From contig OZ242367.1 of NCBI GenBank assembly GCA_965209015.1, forward strand, positions 2,418,001-2,482,000: a stretch of 64,000 nt of DNA. The letters run 5' to 3'. The position numbers and the translations under genes are program-made. The stretch is from Bin80 sp965209015 (lineage in GTDB: Bacteria; Bacteroidota; Rhodothermia; Rhodothermales; Bin80). A model generated the notes under the pieces. The model was not told the origin of the DNA, searched no databases, and saw only the letters and a program-made list of their open reading frames with translations. Position 1 is the stretch's first letter, and each line of letters opens with the position of its first letter. Shown piece after piece: positions 43,902-54,046 of this stretch.

Positions 43902-45056
43902 ATGAAAATCTACTACCCTTTGATACTTTTCAGTGTTTTCTGGTTTGCATGTTCGGCCCCTGCTGACAGCCCAGAAAACAAATTCAATGCCCCTGCCCCA
44001 GATGCCAAACATGTTGAAATTTTAGAACTGTCTCCCGTTGAATTCAATGATGTGATTGAGTTGACCGGTACGGTTGAGGCGAAAAAAGATGTTATCGTTT
44101 CAGCTAAAACTACCGGGACTCTCGAGAGGATCGTACCGTTAGGACGAGCAGTTGGGATCGGACAAGTAATTGCAAATACGGAAGATGATCTTCTTCAAGC
44201 AAGTGTTTCACAGGCGGACGCACAAGTCCAAAATGCAGAAGCTAGCCTGAGAGTCGCCGAGGAAAGTTATAATCGTCAGAAACCTCTCTTTGCTGATTCA
44301 ATCATCAGCCCGCTTGAATTCACACGCCTAGAATCAACCCTGGATCAGGCAAAGTCTGCCTTGGCCCAAGCAACCGCTATATACGATCAAGCTCAGCGCC
44401 AGCTACAGTATACATCCATCATTGCACCGATTGCAGGTAAAGTGGAAGCTCATTATGTTGAAGCAGGTGAGCAGGTCGTTCCCGGCACGGAAGTACTCCG
44501 GCTGGTTGATACGCGCAATGTTCAAATCTCGGCGGGAGTTTCCGAGCGATACGCCGGGGATATTGTATTTGGCACCCCTGCGGAGGTGAGCCTCCCCACT
44601 GCGAACATTTTATCGCGTAGTGGACGTGTCATCTTCGCTGGAAATGTCATTGATCCCGATAGCCGTTCCTTTGAAGTCAATATTGAAGTGGATAATGCCG
44701 ATGGGAGGTTGAAGCCTGAAATGATCGCTCAACTTGCGATTCTACGCACTACCATTGACGGTGCATTGGTAATTCCCGGGAATACGGTGACCAGGACCGA
44801 AAATGGTCTCTCCGTTTTTGTTGTTGAGCAGCATGACGGCAATCATGTCGCCAAAATGCGGACCGTTACACTTGGCGCTGACTATGCAAATCAAGTTGTC
44901 GTTGTGAGTGGACTTTCTGCGGGTGAGCAGGTTGTCGTTCGTGGGCAATCTACACTCGCAAATAATGATCTAGTGACGATTGATCAGACCTATTCCGAAC
45001 TAGATGAGTCTGGGGTTCCTGTGATAGGAACTTCCCCCGAATCGTCTCCTCTCTAA
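43902..45056 (+). CDS. RND efflux periplasmic adaptor (MFP) lipoprotein
   Basis: The 384-residue adaptor links the outer-membrane channel to the inner-membrane RND pump. From the ATG at 43902 it has a lipoprotein signal (MKIYYPLILFSVFWFAC, cysteine 17). A lipoyl/barrel region (TGTVEAKKDVIVSAKTTGTLERIV), a helical hairpin (about residues 95-150) and the second lipoyl half IIAPIAGKVEAHYVEAGEQVVPGTEVLRLVD follow. A longer in-frame reading to 43710 overlaps the TolC gene and lacks the signal. It precedes the RND gene by 14 bases. Confidence 0.93.
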   Translation: MKIYYPLILFSVFWFACSAPADSPENKFNAPAPDAKHVEILELSPVEFNDVIELTGTVEAKKDVIVSAKTTGTLERIVPLGRAVGIGQVIANTEDDLLQASVSQADAQVQNAEASLRVAEESYNRQKPLFADSIISPLEFTRLESTLDQAKSALAQATAIYDQAQRQLQYTSIIAPIAGKVEAHYVEAGEQVVPGTEVLRLVDTRNVQISAGVSERYAGDIVFGTPAEVSLPTANILSRSGRVIFAGNVIDPDSRSFEVNIEVDNADGRLKPEMIAQLAILRTTIDGALVIPGNTVTRTENGLSVFVVEQHDGNHVAKMRTVTLGADYANQVVVVSGLSAGEQVVVRGQSTLANNDLVTIDQTYSELDESGVPVIGTSPESSPL

Positions 45057-45070
45057 GAGACCAAGAAATC

Positions 45071-48000
45071 ATGAAAATCACCGAACTCGCGATTAAGTAT
45101 CGGCCAAGCGTGGCAATCTTGACCATCATGCTGACCGTAGGTGGGCTGGTCAGCTATTTGACGATTTCAAAGGAGGCATTCCCTTCCATCGAAATTCCCA
45201 CCGTCGTGATTACAACCATCTATCCAGGGGCTAGTCCAAGTGATATTGAGTCACTCGTCACACGAATCATTGAAGAGGAGGTTCAGTCGGTGTCTGATAT
45301 TGAAGAGATACGCTCAACCTCCGTGCGAGGTGTTTCCACCATCGTGGTTGAATTCACAACCGACGTATCTCTGGATTTTGCCTACCAGAGAGTTCGAGAC
45401 AAAGTACAGATCGCTAAGCCCCGTCTTCCCAGTGATATAGAAGAACCGATCGTAAGCGAATTTGACGTTGAAGATATTCCAATCATGAGTATCAATCTCG
45501 CTGGAGCTTTTACGCTTACACAGCTCAGAGAAGTCGCAGAAGATCTGGGGGATGAGATTGAAAAGAGCCCCGATATTCTTGAAGTTGAACTGATCGGCAC
45601 GCTTGAACGTGAGGTGAAAGTAGATGTAGATATTCGCGCACTCCAAGGATATGACCTCACATTTACGGATCTCGTTGAAACCATCAACTTTGAAAATTTC
45701 AATACTCCCGGAGGGACGATCCGTGTAGATAGTAAGGATTATATCGTCCGAATTGATGGAGAATTCCGCGATGTCAGAGAAGAGATTGAAGGATTAGTCA
45801 TCAAAAGCCCGAATGGCTTTCCCGTGTATGTGAGGGATATAGCCGATGTCTATTTAGGCTTCAAAGAACGTTCTACCTACTCAAGACTGCAACTGATGCA
45901 GGAAGAGGAAGGCAAACGCCTTGTCCGGCTGGCAGAGACCGAAAGCTACCCCGTGATTACGCTAAATGTGAAAAAACGTAGCGGTGCAAATATCTTGGAC
46001 ACGGCCGAGGAAATCCGAACCATCCTTGATGAATTCCCCTTGCCCATTGGAACCCAGATTGTAATCACTGGCGATCAAAGCGATGCAGTCCAAGAGCTCG
46101 TCAATGATCTTGAAAATAATATCATTAGTGGGCTGATCTTCGTGGTGCTTGTTCTGCTATTTTTCTTGGGTATCCGCACTGCAACGCTGGTTGGCATTGC
46201 AATCCCCCTCTCCATGTTTCTCACTTTCTTGGTCTTCCAAGTAATTGGTCAGGAACTGAATTTTGTCATCCTCTTTTCGTTGATCATTGCGCTCGGGATG
46301 CTGGTTGACAATGCTGTTGTGATTGTCGAAAATATTTATCGCTATCGCGAGCTAGGATACTCCCGATTTGAAGCCGCCAAACTTGGAACTGCTGAAGTGG
46401 GTAGCGCGGTGGTTGCATCCACCGCGACTACGGTGGCCGTATTTATTCCAATGTTGTTCTGGCCAGGCATCACGGGAGAATTTATGGGGTATCTACCCTT
46501 GACTCTCATCATTACCCTCTCCTGTTCTCTGTTTGTAGCCATTATTATTAATCCTGTCATCACCGGCTATTTCGTCCGTGTGGATACGGATCCAGGCATG
46601 CGGACTTCTTTGGCCCTCAGGACCAGCTTGTTTGTCTTATTCTCTGTAGTTGCCTTAGTCATTGGGCTTGCGAACTGGCAGACCCTTCTTGTGCTGTCCA
46701 TTGCAGTGCCGTTCCTGATGCTTGCTCACCGATATGCTTTTAGTCCTATTACCAAGGGGTTCGTTGGAGAGGCCTTACCAAAATTAATTGTCTGGTATAG
46801 ACAATTTCTAGGGAGCCAATTGCAACGCACCTATGAAGTTAAGGCCCCATTCCTTTTCCGTAAGAAATTATGGCTCAGTGCTGCTGCTATCTATGTGGTA
46901 GGTCTGATCATTTCCGTATTGGGTACATTTATGAGTACTTCGGATGGCCCCTCCCCTTTGACGGGTATCTCCGCTCTCTTCGGTCTGGGTGTGGTTTCAC
47001 TTTTGATCTTAGCCGTCATTCGGACCCCAAACCCCTATTTAAGAAACTCTTTCTGTTTCGTCTGTCTGATTCTTGGCTTCGCTCTACTGGTGATTGGCCT
47101 CATTGTGTCTGGATTAAGCAATCCCTCTGCCGGAGCTGTGCTTCTTTATCCAGCTGCCATTCTCTTTGCTACGGGACTGGTCATGATCCTGCTTCATTGT
47201 ATTGAAATTATCTATCTCAGTGGCTTGGCTGGTGTTAAATTTGGTGGTTTCTTTGCCATACTGTCTTCGGTAATATTGGTACTAATGTCACTCATCCGGG
47301 GTGCAGAATTACAGACAATTCTCATTTTGCTCTGTTTACCCGCGATCATTATGATCATTGGAGCCATGGGGCACGTCATGAACGGCAGACTCCTTCCTCA
47401 TCGAACCCGATTGTTAATTACCGATAATCGCGCCCGCCTGCTGGTGGGAGTCGCTGGTGGCTTCATTGCGATTGTCGGTCTGTTTGTTGCCGCGCCAACT
47501 GGAGTTGAATTTTTCCCCGATACCGATCCAAATATTATTACGGTTGATCTTGAACTCCCACTTGGAACCCATTTGGATGAGACCAATAATGTGACAGAGA
47601 TTGCCCAATCCAGTATTAATTCTCTTTTGCAGGATAATCAGTCGGATCGAGATAACATCAAGAGTATTCTCGTAAATGTGGGAACCAGCAGTAGCGGAGG
47701 CGATCTGATGGGAGGAGGGCCAGGCAGCCCGGAAAGCTCCGTTCTCACCCTGAATGTGGTTGATTACGGGAACCGTCCGGAAACCAGCCGAAATACACTT
47801 GAACGACTTCGTGATTCTCTTCGGGGAATCCCTGGAGTTATTTTTGAAATCAACAAAGACAATGCTGGACCACCGGTGGGTAAGCCGGTAAATATTGAGA
47901 TTACAGGCCCAGACTTTTCAGAAATTACTCAAATCACCGAAGAGGCTACAGCTTCTCTTCGACAGGCATCACAGAATAATACTATTCCCCTTCTGGTGGA

Positions 48001-49066
48001 TATCAACAACAATCTCAATACAGGCCGCCCCCAAGTTCAAGTCCACATTGACCGTGAACGGGCTGCTCGCATTGGATTGGATTCTCGTAAAGTCAGCAAT
48101 GTCGTTCGCTCCGCCATTCAGGGAAGTGAAGCGACAAAATATCGTTCTGGTGAAGATGAATATGATGTCACGGTTCGGCTGAAAGAGAGTCAGCGAGCAA
48201 GTCTTGAGGCGCTTGATGGTCTAACCGTCCTGCATGAGGAAAAACAAATTTCCCTTTCATCCATCGCTGATTTTGAGATCGGAAGTGGGTTTGGATCAAT
48301 TACCCGACTGGACTTGAATCGTGTTGCCACCATCACTGGTGATGTAGTTGCTGGAGCCAATGGTGCGGCAGTCCTTGGGCAGGTTCAAGCTCACCTACTT
48401 GAATTGCAGACTTCCTTGCCTCCAGGCTATAAACTGACGTATACGGGTGAGAGCGAGGATCAGGCAGAGGCCTTTGGATTTCTTCAAGTGGCAATGGGAA
48501 TTGGAGTTGCAGCAATTACACTGATTCTGATCGCTCAGTTCAACAGTGTTATTGTCCCAATCATTATCATGTTGGCCGTCTTACTCGGACTGATCGGAGT
48601 ACTTCTGGGTTTGATTCTGACCCGTACCCCTTTTGGGTTAATGACCTTCATCGGGCTCATCAGTTTGGCTGGAATCGTGGTGAATAACAATATTGTCCTG
48701 ATTGACTACATCCGTCAGCTACGTGACCGTGGCTTGGAAAAGCTGGAAGCCATTATTGAGGGTGGGGCTACCCGTCTTCGACCTGTACTGCTTACATTCT
48801 TGACCACTGTGATTGGACTGGTTCCTCTAACCTTCGGACTCAACATTAATTTTATCGGATTATTAACTGAACTGGCGCCAAATATTCAGTTTGGATCTCA
48901 AAATACTCAGTTTTGGGGACCTATGGGGATTGCAATTATTAGTGGACTAACTTTTGCAACATTCTTGACTCTTGTCATTGTTCCAGTCATGTATTCTGCT
49001 TTTGACTCCTTAGTCACTTACTTAAGTTCTCGCAACAATACGGATTTGCCTCAATCCTCCGAATGA
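45071..49066 (+). CDS. RND efflux permease with about 280-residue extra membrane insertion
   Basis: The protein is a proton-driven inner-membrane RND pump (HAE-1-like). It is 1331 residues, against about 1040 for AcrB-type pumps. Standard features are TM1 (PSVAILTIMLTVGGLVS), porter domains, and TM4 with LGMLVDNAVVIVEN, which keeps the first of the AcrB Asp pair and has Asn at the second. The C-terminal half has TM10-12 (for example GLISLAGIVVNNNIVLIDYI). Between TM6 (about residue 497) and the canonical TM7 (about 787) lies an insertion with about eight hydrophobic segments where other pumps have about 60 residues. An even number of extra helices would keep the topology. The stop overlaps the mpl start. 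Confidence 0.93.
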   Translation: MKITELAIKYRPSVAILTIMLTVGGLVSYLTISKEAFPSIEIPTVVITTIYPGASPSDIESLVTRIIEEEVQSVSDIEEIRSTSVRGVSTIVVEFTTDVSLDFAYQRVRDKVQIAKPRLPSDIEEPIVSEFDVEDIPIMSINLAGAFTLTQLREVAEDLGDEIEKSPDILEVELIGTLEREVKVDVDIRALQGYDLTFTDLVETINFENFNTPGGTIRVDSKDYIVRIDGEFRDVREEIEGLVIKSPNGFPVYVRDIADVYLGFKERSTYSRLQLMQEEEGKRLVRLAETESYPVITLNVKKRSGANILDTAEEIRTILDEFPLPIGTQIVITGDQSDAVQELVNDLENNIISGLIFVVLVLLFFLGIRTATLVGIAIPLSMFLTFLVFQVIGQELNFVILFSLIIALGMLVDNAVVIVENIYRYRELGYSRFEAAKLGTAEVGSAVVASTATTVAVFIPMLFWPGITGEFMGYLPLTLIITLSCSLFVAIIINPVITGYFVRVDTDPGMRTSLALRTSLFVLFSVVALVIGLANWQTLLVLSIAVPFLMLAHRYAFSPITKGFVGEALPKLIVWYRQFLGSQLQRTYEVKAPFLFRKKLWLSAAAIYVVGLIISVLGTFMSTSDGPSPLTGISALFGLGVVSLLILAVIRTPNPYLRNSFCFVCLILGFALLVIGLIVSGLSNPSAGAVLLYPAAILFATGLVMILLHCIEIIYLSGLAGVKFGGFFAILSSVILVLMSLIRGAELQTILILLCLPAIIMIIGAMGHVMNGRLLPHRTRLLITDNRARLLVGVAGGFIAIVGLFVAAPTGVEFFPDTDPNIITVDLELPLGTHLDETNNVTEIAQSSINSLLQDNQSDRDNIKSILVNVGTSSSGGDLMGGGPGSPESSVLTLNVVDYGNRPETSRNTLERLRDSLRGIPGVIFEINKDNAGPPVGKPVNIEITGPDFSEITQITEEATASLRQASQNNTIPLLVDINNNLNTGRPQVQVHIDRERAARIGLDSRKVSNVVRSAIQGSEATKYRSGEDEYDVTVRLKESQRASLEALDGLTVLHEEKQISLSSIADFEIGSGFGSITRLDLNRVATITGDVVAGANGAAVLGQVQAHLLELQTSLPPGYKLTYTGESEDQAEAFGFLQVAMGIGVAAITLILIAQFNSVIVPIIIMLAVLLGLIGVLLGLILTRTPFGLMTFIGLISLAGIVVNNNIVLIDYIRQLRDRGLEKLEAIIEGGATRLRPVLLTFLTTVIGLVPLTFGLNINFIGLLTELAPNIQFGSQNTQFWGPMGIAIISGLTFATFLTLVIVPVMYSAFDSLVTYLSSRNNTDLPQSSE

Positions 49067-50526
49067 GACCATTAGCGGATTTTGCTGATGCAAATCTGAG
49101 AATATTTGATAGACCACCGCCCAAACCTGATACGCGTGATATTTATTTGATTGGGATTTGCGGTACAGGAATGGGAGCACTCGCAGGGCTGCTCACCGAA
49201 GCTAAGTATGTGGTGAGCGGATCTGATAGTGGAGTCTATCCACCAATGAGTACGTTTCTTCATGATCTGGGAGTTCCGGTTCATGAAGGATACGCTGAGA
49301 CAAATCTATCAACCCGTCCTGATTTAGTGATCACGGGGAATGCCTGTGTCCCTACCCATGTAGAAGCAACGGTCGTTAGAGAACAAGGGATCCCCCAACT
49401 CTCCCTCCCTGAGGCAATCCATCATTTTTTTCTGCAAAATCGGCGCAGTATCGTCGTTGCTGGAACCCACGGAAAAACGACAACCGTTGGAATGCTGGTC
49501 CATATCTTTCGATCTACTGGGCGAGATCCTGGATTTTTAGTGGGCGGAATACTTCAAGACTTTGATGAAAGTTATTCCATTGGTTCAGATCCGCAATTCA
49601 TAATTGAAGGAGATGAATATGACAGTGCATATTTTGATAAACGTCCAAAATTTATCCATTACGCTCCAAAAGTAGCGGTCATCACTTCAGTAGAATTTGA
49701 TCATGCCGATATTTACTCCTCCTATGAGGAGTACAAGGAGGCATTTGAGGCATTCGCCAATCTGATTCCAGATGATGGATTACTGGTCATCTGCGGAGAT
49801 GACTCCGGCGCCACTCACCTGAATACCCACTTTGCACCCGTACTTACCTATGGACTTGGTTCCCAGAATGATGTAGTTGGTCGGATCGTTGAGTCGAATG
49901 AAATCGGGATGCGATTTGACCTAATCTACCATGGGAAAGAGCTCGGAGAAATGATGCTCCCCATGAATGGTGACCATAATCTTAGGAACGCATTAGCTGT
50001 TTGTGCTGTCGCATTGCACGAAGGACTGACCTTTGAGGAAATCGCACTTGGACTAGAATCCTTTTCAGGTATTAAACGACGCCAAGAAGTTCTTGGCGAA
50101 CCTAATGGGATCCTGATCATAGACGATTTTGCGCACCATCCAACTGCTGTGGGCGCGACGATTCATGCAATTGGACAGCGCTGGCCCAACCGACGATTGC
50201 TTGCGGTGTTTGAACCACGAACAAACTCCAGCCGTCGGAAAATATTTGAAGATTCGTACGGCAATGCCTTCAAGGGGGCCTCTGTTGCATATCTATGTTC
50301 GCCTCCCTTTCGACATAATGACATGCATGAGCAATTCTTGAATATTCAGGTGGTGATGGATCATATTCGTGAATATGGTACTGACGCCAAATGCTTTGAA
50401 TCTACTTCCTCTTTATTTGAAGATTTAGTTCAGGATGCAAGATCAGGGGATATAATTCTGATCATGAGCAATGGTAGTTTCGATGGTTTGCATCGGAATC
50501 TGTTGCATGCACTCACCTCACGCTGA
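49063..50526 (+). CDS. mpl: UDP-N-acetylmuramate:L-alanyl-gamma-D-glutamyl-meso-diaminopimelate ligase
   Basis: Mpl reattaches recycled muropeptide tripeptide to UDP-MurNAc, in peptidoglycan recycling. The 487-residue protein has the Mur-ligase P-loop VAGTHGKTTTVGML (about residues 131-144). It also has FIIEGDEYDSAYFDKRPKF, whose DEYDSA-xFDKR pattern distinguishes Mpl from MurC, then TSVEFDHADIYSS. The substrate region GIKRRQEVLGEPNG and IIDDFAHHPTAV (about 348-359) follow. Mpl implies a meso-DAP peptidoglycan and a recycling route. It overlaps the RND stop by 4 bases (ATGA) and precedes ccmF by 8 bases. Confidence 0.95.
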   Translation: MRPLADFADANLRIFDRPPPKPDTRDIYLIGICGTGMGALAGLLTEAKYVVSGSDSGVYPPMSTFLHDLGVPVHEGYAETNLSTRPDLVITGNACVPTHVEATVVREQGIPQLSLPEAIHHFFLQNRRSIVVAGTHGKTTTVGMLVHIFRSTGRDPGFLVGGILQDFDESYSIGSDPQFIIEGDEYDSAYFDKRPKFIHYAPKVAVITSVEFDHADIYSSYEEYKEAFEAFANLIPDDGLLVICGDDSGATHLNTHFAPVLTYGLGSQNDVVGRIVESNEIGMRFDLIYHGKELGEMMLPMNGDHNLRNALAVCAVALHEGLTFEEIALGLESFSGIKRRQEVLGEPNGILIIDDFAHHPTAVGATIHAIGQRWPNRRLLAVFEPRTNSSRRKIFEDSYGNAFKGASVAYLCSPPFRHNDMHEQFLNIQVVMDHIREYGTDAKCFESTSSLFEDLVQDARSGDIILIMSNGSFDGLHRNLLHALTSR

Positions 50527-50534
50527 AACGGAAC

Positions 50535-52943
50535 ATGTCGGGTATCATCGGACATATACTGATTTTGACTGCCTTTGTCAGTAGTATCTTATCCATCTTT
50601 GCATTTTACCAGTCTGCTCAGGAGGACCGACTTAACCGAGTCTTTTTTCGTCTTGGTAATGTGCTATGGTGGGTGATGACAATTTGTCTTGTTTGTGCAT
50701 GGCTCCTTCTGATCGTTCTGATTGCCACGCATCAGTTCCAATATAATTATGTTTGGGCTCATTCGTCTCGGGATCTACCGTTTCATTTTTTGTTTTCTGC
50801 AAGCTGGGAGGGACAGGAAGGTTCTTTTCTTTTATGGATCATTATGAACTGCCTGATGGGGCTCGCCCTCATCCGCTGGGCAGCTCCCTCCTACAAGGCG
50901 GCTGTCATGACTGTTGTTGCATTTTGTCAGGCATTCCTTTTGACTATGATTGTAGGCATCCAATTGGGCCCAGTTGAAATTGGTGCGACCCCCTTTGCAA
51001 CACTGGCGGAAGCAAATCCTGATGCTCCCATCTTTCAGTCAAACCCTGACTTTGTCCCTGCCGATGGAACGGGGCTGAATGATCTCCTACAAAATTACTG
51101 GATGGTAATTCACCCACCAATGCTCTTTGTTGGGTTCACCACCATGATTGCACCTTTTGCATTTGCTGTGGTGGCTCTCTGGAAGCAACGATACACTCAA
51201 TGGGTTCGTCCAGCGCTTCCCTGGACACTCATTAGCGTGATGTGTCTGGGAATTGGTATTGCTATGGGGGGCTACTGGGCTTACGAAACATTGAATTTTG
51301 GTGGATACTGGGCTTGGGATCCAGTGGAAAATTCCTCTCTTGTACCTTGGTTAGTTGGTGTTGCGGCGGTTCACCTGATGCTCATCCAACGTAAAGGAGG
51401 CATTGGGCATAAGGCGGCCCTCTTTCTGTCTATCCTAGCCTATATTTTAGTAGTCTATTCTACGTTCTTGACACGTAGTGGCATCTTGGGAGATGCCTCC
51501 GTACATGCCTTCGTTGATCTTGGGCTCTACAATCAACTATTAATCTGGATTGTTGCAATGGGCCTGTTGGGCTTTGGGCTTTTTGTCTGGCGCTACCGCG
51601 AACTTCCCAGCGCACAGCAGGAAGCTCATTATCTATCCCGTGAATTTCTTGTTTTCTCTGGTGCTGTCCTGGTGACTGTTGTGGCTACTGTAGTGATCCT
51701 GGGAACCAGCGCTCCCATATTTGGAAAACTATTCAATAATAATCCTGCTACTGTCCCGATTGACTTTTACAATGACTGGACGCTTCCTCTGTCAGTGGGG
51801 ATATTGTTCTTAGCTGGACTGGGGCAGCTTTTCTGGTGGACCAAAATGAGTGTCCAAAAAGTGAATCGTGTCTTAGCATGGCCCGTGATACTGGCAAGTT
51901 TGAGTACCGTCATTGTATTAATTCTGACTCCTTTTGCAGCTGGGACGATTTCTGAGGGTGAGAGTGTCTGGGAACGCTATGGCTATGGAATCCAATTGAT
52001 GCTTCTTCTTTTTGTATCATTTTTCGCACTCTATGGGAATGCTTCAGTCCTTTGGAAAGTTGGACGGGGAAACCTGAGACTTGCAGGTGGAGCTCTTGCA
52101 CATGTGGGACTAGGGATTATGGTCATTGGCGTCATTGCCTCCTCTGGATTTAGTCGGCCGATCTCTGATGCACCTCCAGATAGTGAGAGGAACAACTTTG
52201 TGGTTGAGCAGGGACAACCGGTCCGCGTTGCTGGATATCAGGTGAATTATGTTGGAACTGAGCCTGGGGAGCGCGGACATACCCGTTTTGTGCTGGATTT
52301 CACAGACCCTGGCGGGCAATCCTTCCGTCTCAAACCCGTTGCTTATGAATCCAATACAGGCCAGTGGATCCAGCATCCCGACCTGAAGCCCTACTTTGAG
52401 AAAGATATCTTCGTGGCTGTGACACCCCGTGAAATGCTTGATGGAGAGAGAGAAAATAATGAAGTTGATCTCCGCAAAGGACAGAGCACGATTATTGGAA
52501 ATGGTGCCTACCGCGTCACTTTCACAGATTTTGAAATCGGAGTGGATTTAGCATCCATTATGAGCGAAGAAGAAGTGGAACGTACAGAAATTGCGGTTGG
52601 TGCGGTACTGCAAGTCATGGATCTGGACACAAATCTGATTGAAGAGATCATGCCTGTTTATGTTATTCAATCAGATCGTAGTTTGAACCCCATCGGCGCC
52701 GAATCGGGGGAGACTCAATTCTATTTTACGGGCATGAATGTTGACACAGGTGAAATTACGCTCCTCCTCGATGGAACGACAACAGCGGACTATGTCGTCG
52801 TACAGGCACAGGAAAAACCAGCTATCAGCTTAGTCTGGATCGGTATCATTCTGCTTAGTGGGGGATTTTTCTTGTCTGCATTTCGGAGGATGATGGATCT
52901 GCAAAGGAACCTTTCCCGACAATCCATGACTTTTCAGGCGTGA
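50535..52943 (+). CDS. ccmF: Cytochrome c haem lyase subunit CcmF/NrfE
   Basis: CcmF attaches haem to apocytochrome c in the system I pathway. The 802-residue membrane protein has the tryptophan-rich haem-handling motif GGYWAWDPVENSSLVPW (near residue 255). It also has a WEGQEGSFLLW-type stretch (about 93-103) and many TM segments. The long periplasmic loop near the C-terminus (about residues 545-760) precedes a final TM helix. Only this ccm gene is in the window. Its last 10 bases overlap the stop of the converging metal permease gene. Confidence 0.95.
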   Translation: MSGIIGHILILTAFVSSILSIFAFYQSAQEDRLNRVFFRLGNVLWWVMTICLVCAWLLLIVLIATHQFQYNYVWAHSSRDLPFHFLFSASWEGQEGSFLLWIIMNCLMGLALIRWAAPSYKAAVMTVVAFCQAFLLTMIVGIQLGPVEIGATPFATLAEANPDAPIFQSNPDFVPADGTGLNDLLQNYWMVIHPPMLFVGFTTMIAPFAFAVVALWKQRYTQWVRPALPWTLISVMCLGIGIAMGGYWAYETLNFGGYWAWDPVENSSLVPWLVGVAAVHLMLIQRKGGIGHKAALFLSILAYILVVYSTFLTRSGILGDASVHAFVDLGLYNQLLIWIVAMGLLGFGLFVWRYRELPSAQQEAHYLSREFLVFSGAVLVTVVATVVILGTSAPIFGKLFNNNPATVPIDFYNDWTLPLSVGILFLAGLGQLFWWTKMSVQKVNRVLAWPVILASLSTVIVLILTPFAAGTISEGESVWERYGYGIQLMLLLFVSFFALYGNASVLWKVGRGNLRLAGGALAHVGLGIMVIGVIASSGFSRPISDAPPDSERNNFVVEQGQPVRVAGYQVNYVGTEPGERGHTRFVLDFTDPGGQSFRLKPVAYESNTGQWIQHPDLKPYFEKDIFVAVTPREMLDGERENNEVDLRKGQSTIIGNGAYRVTFTDFEIGVDLASIMSEEEVERTEIAVGAVLQVMDLDTNLIEEIMPVYVIQSDRSLNPIGAESGETQFYFTGMNVDTGEITLLLDGTTTADYVVVQAQEKPAISLVWIGIILLSGGFFLSAFRRMMDLQRNLSRQSMTFQA

Positions 52944-54046
52944 ACCAACGCCTCCCGAGCGAATTCTCGGCCAATCTGTGTCAACTCCAGATACTCCCCA
53001 ACTGCTTGGAGTAATTTTTTTGAGGCGGCCCGGGAAACGATTCCTTTGGCGAAGTCTGGGTCCCATGCCAAGTGTTCTTGTAGGTGATCAATCCGACATT
53101 CTCTTTCTGCCTCGGGGGTATTTTCGTGTTGCAGAAGATGGATCAGTAGCATTTTTATGGCAAATTGCCATTTTTGGCGTCTTCTACGCCCCCATACTGC
53201 AAGCAGTCCCTGTTTAGGTGCAACACATAGTAGAATTGCAAACTGTATCCCAACCATTGTTGCCATACATCCTGCTATTGAAGCATCTAGGTGGTGTGCA
53301 ATCCAGTAACCTGCCACAGCAGAAGTCACACCTAAAAGAATACTAAGTACCAGCATCATCCCAAGCCGATTGGTAATTAGGTACGCACTGACGGGTGGGC
53401 CGACCATGAATGCAATGACCAATATTGAACCAACGGCATCAAACGAAGCAACTGCCGTCATCGATATCAATCCCATCAGCACATAATGAAGCGTGCCAGG
53501 TAAAAATCCCAGCGTTGCACAGAGGGCGCTATCAAATGTGGCAAGTTTCAACTCTTTATAGAACAGTAGAATATATCCTGCACAAAGTAGCCCTACGATT
53601 CCAGTCGCATACAAGGCCTTGGGTCCCAGGTCATATCCATTCAGTTGAATTCGGTCAAATGGCACGAACGCTAACTCTCCCAACAACACAGCATCGGTGT
53701 CCAAGTGAACATCGCCTGCAAAACGTGCAATCAGGATTACACCGATTGCAAAAAGAGTCGAAAAAACTAGTCCCATTGCAGCATCCTCACGGATAAGGTT
53801 GGTCTTTTGTATCCGCTCAACCAGATAAACAGTCAGAAGTCCTGCCAAGGCTCCACCAAGGATCAGGAAAGGGGAGGACAAATTTCCTGTCAGGAAAAAC
53901 CCAACCACAATCCCCGGTAGAATTGCATGACTGATTGCATCACTCATCATGGCCATTCGCCTGAGAACTAAGAATGTACCGGGGAGTGCACAGGCTGCAG
54001 CAACTACAACGGCGACCAATTGAATTTCCACCTGGAACGTACTCAT
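52934..54046 (-). CDS. Metal ABC permease (ZnuB/MntB/TroD type) with C-terminal winged-helix-like tail
   Basis: The 370-residue permease of a Mn/Fe/Zn-type importer has about nine hydrophobic segments (about residues 1-275). The family stretch is LRRMAMMSDAISHAILPGIVVGF near residue 28. After the last TM helix it continues for about 85 residues: FAIKMLLIHLLQHENTPEAE, then LAWDPDFAKGIVSRAASKKLLQ and YLELTQIGREFAREAL. The tail looks like a DtxR-type winged helix, a feature known in a subset of these permeases. It is the last gene of the operon; its ATG overlaps the preceding permease stop by 4 bases. The substrate is not settled. Confidence 0.9.
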   Translation of the reverse strand: MSTFQVEIQLVAVVVAAACALPGTFLVLRRMAMMSDAISHAILPGIVVGFFLTGNLSSPFLILGGALAGLLTVYLVERIQKTNLIREDAAMGLVFSTLFAIGVILIARFAGDVHLDTDAVLLGELAFVPFDRIQLNGYDLGPKALYATGIVGLLCAGYILLFYKELKLATFDSALCATLGFLPGTLHYVLMGLISMTAVASFDAVGSILVIAFMVGPPVSAYLITNRLGMMLVLSILLGVTSAVAGYWIAHHLDASIAGCMATMVGIQFAILLCVAPKQGLLAVWGRRRRQKWQFAIKMLLIHLLQHENTPEAERECRIDHLQEHLAWDPDFAKGIVSRAASKKLLQAVGEYLELTQIGREFAREALVHA

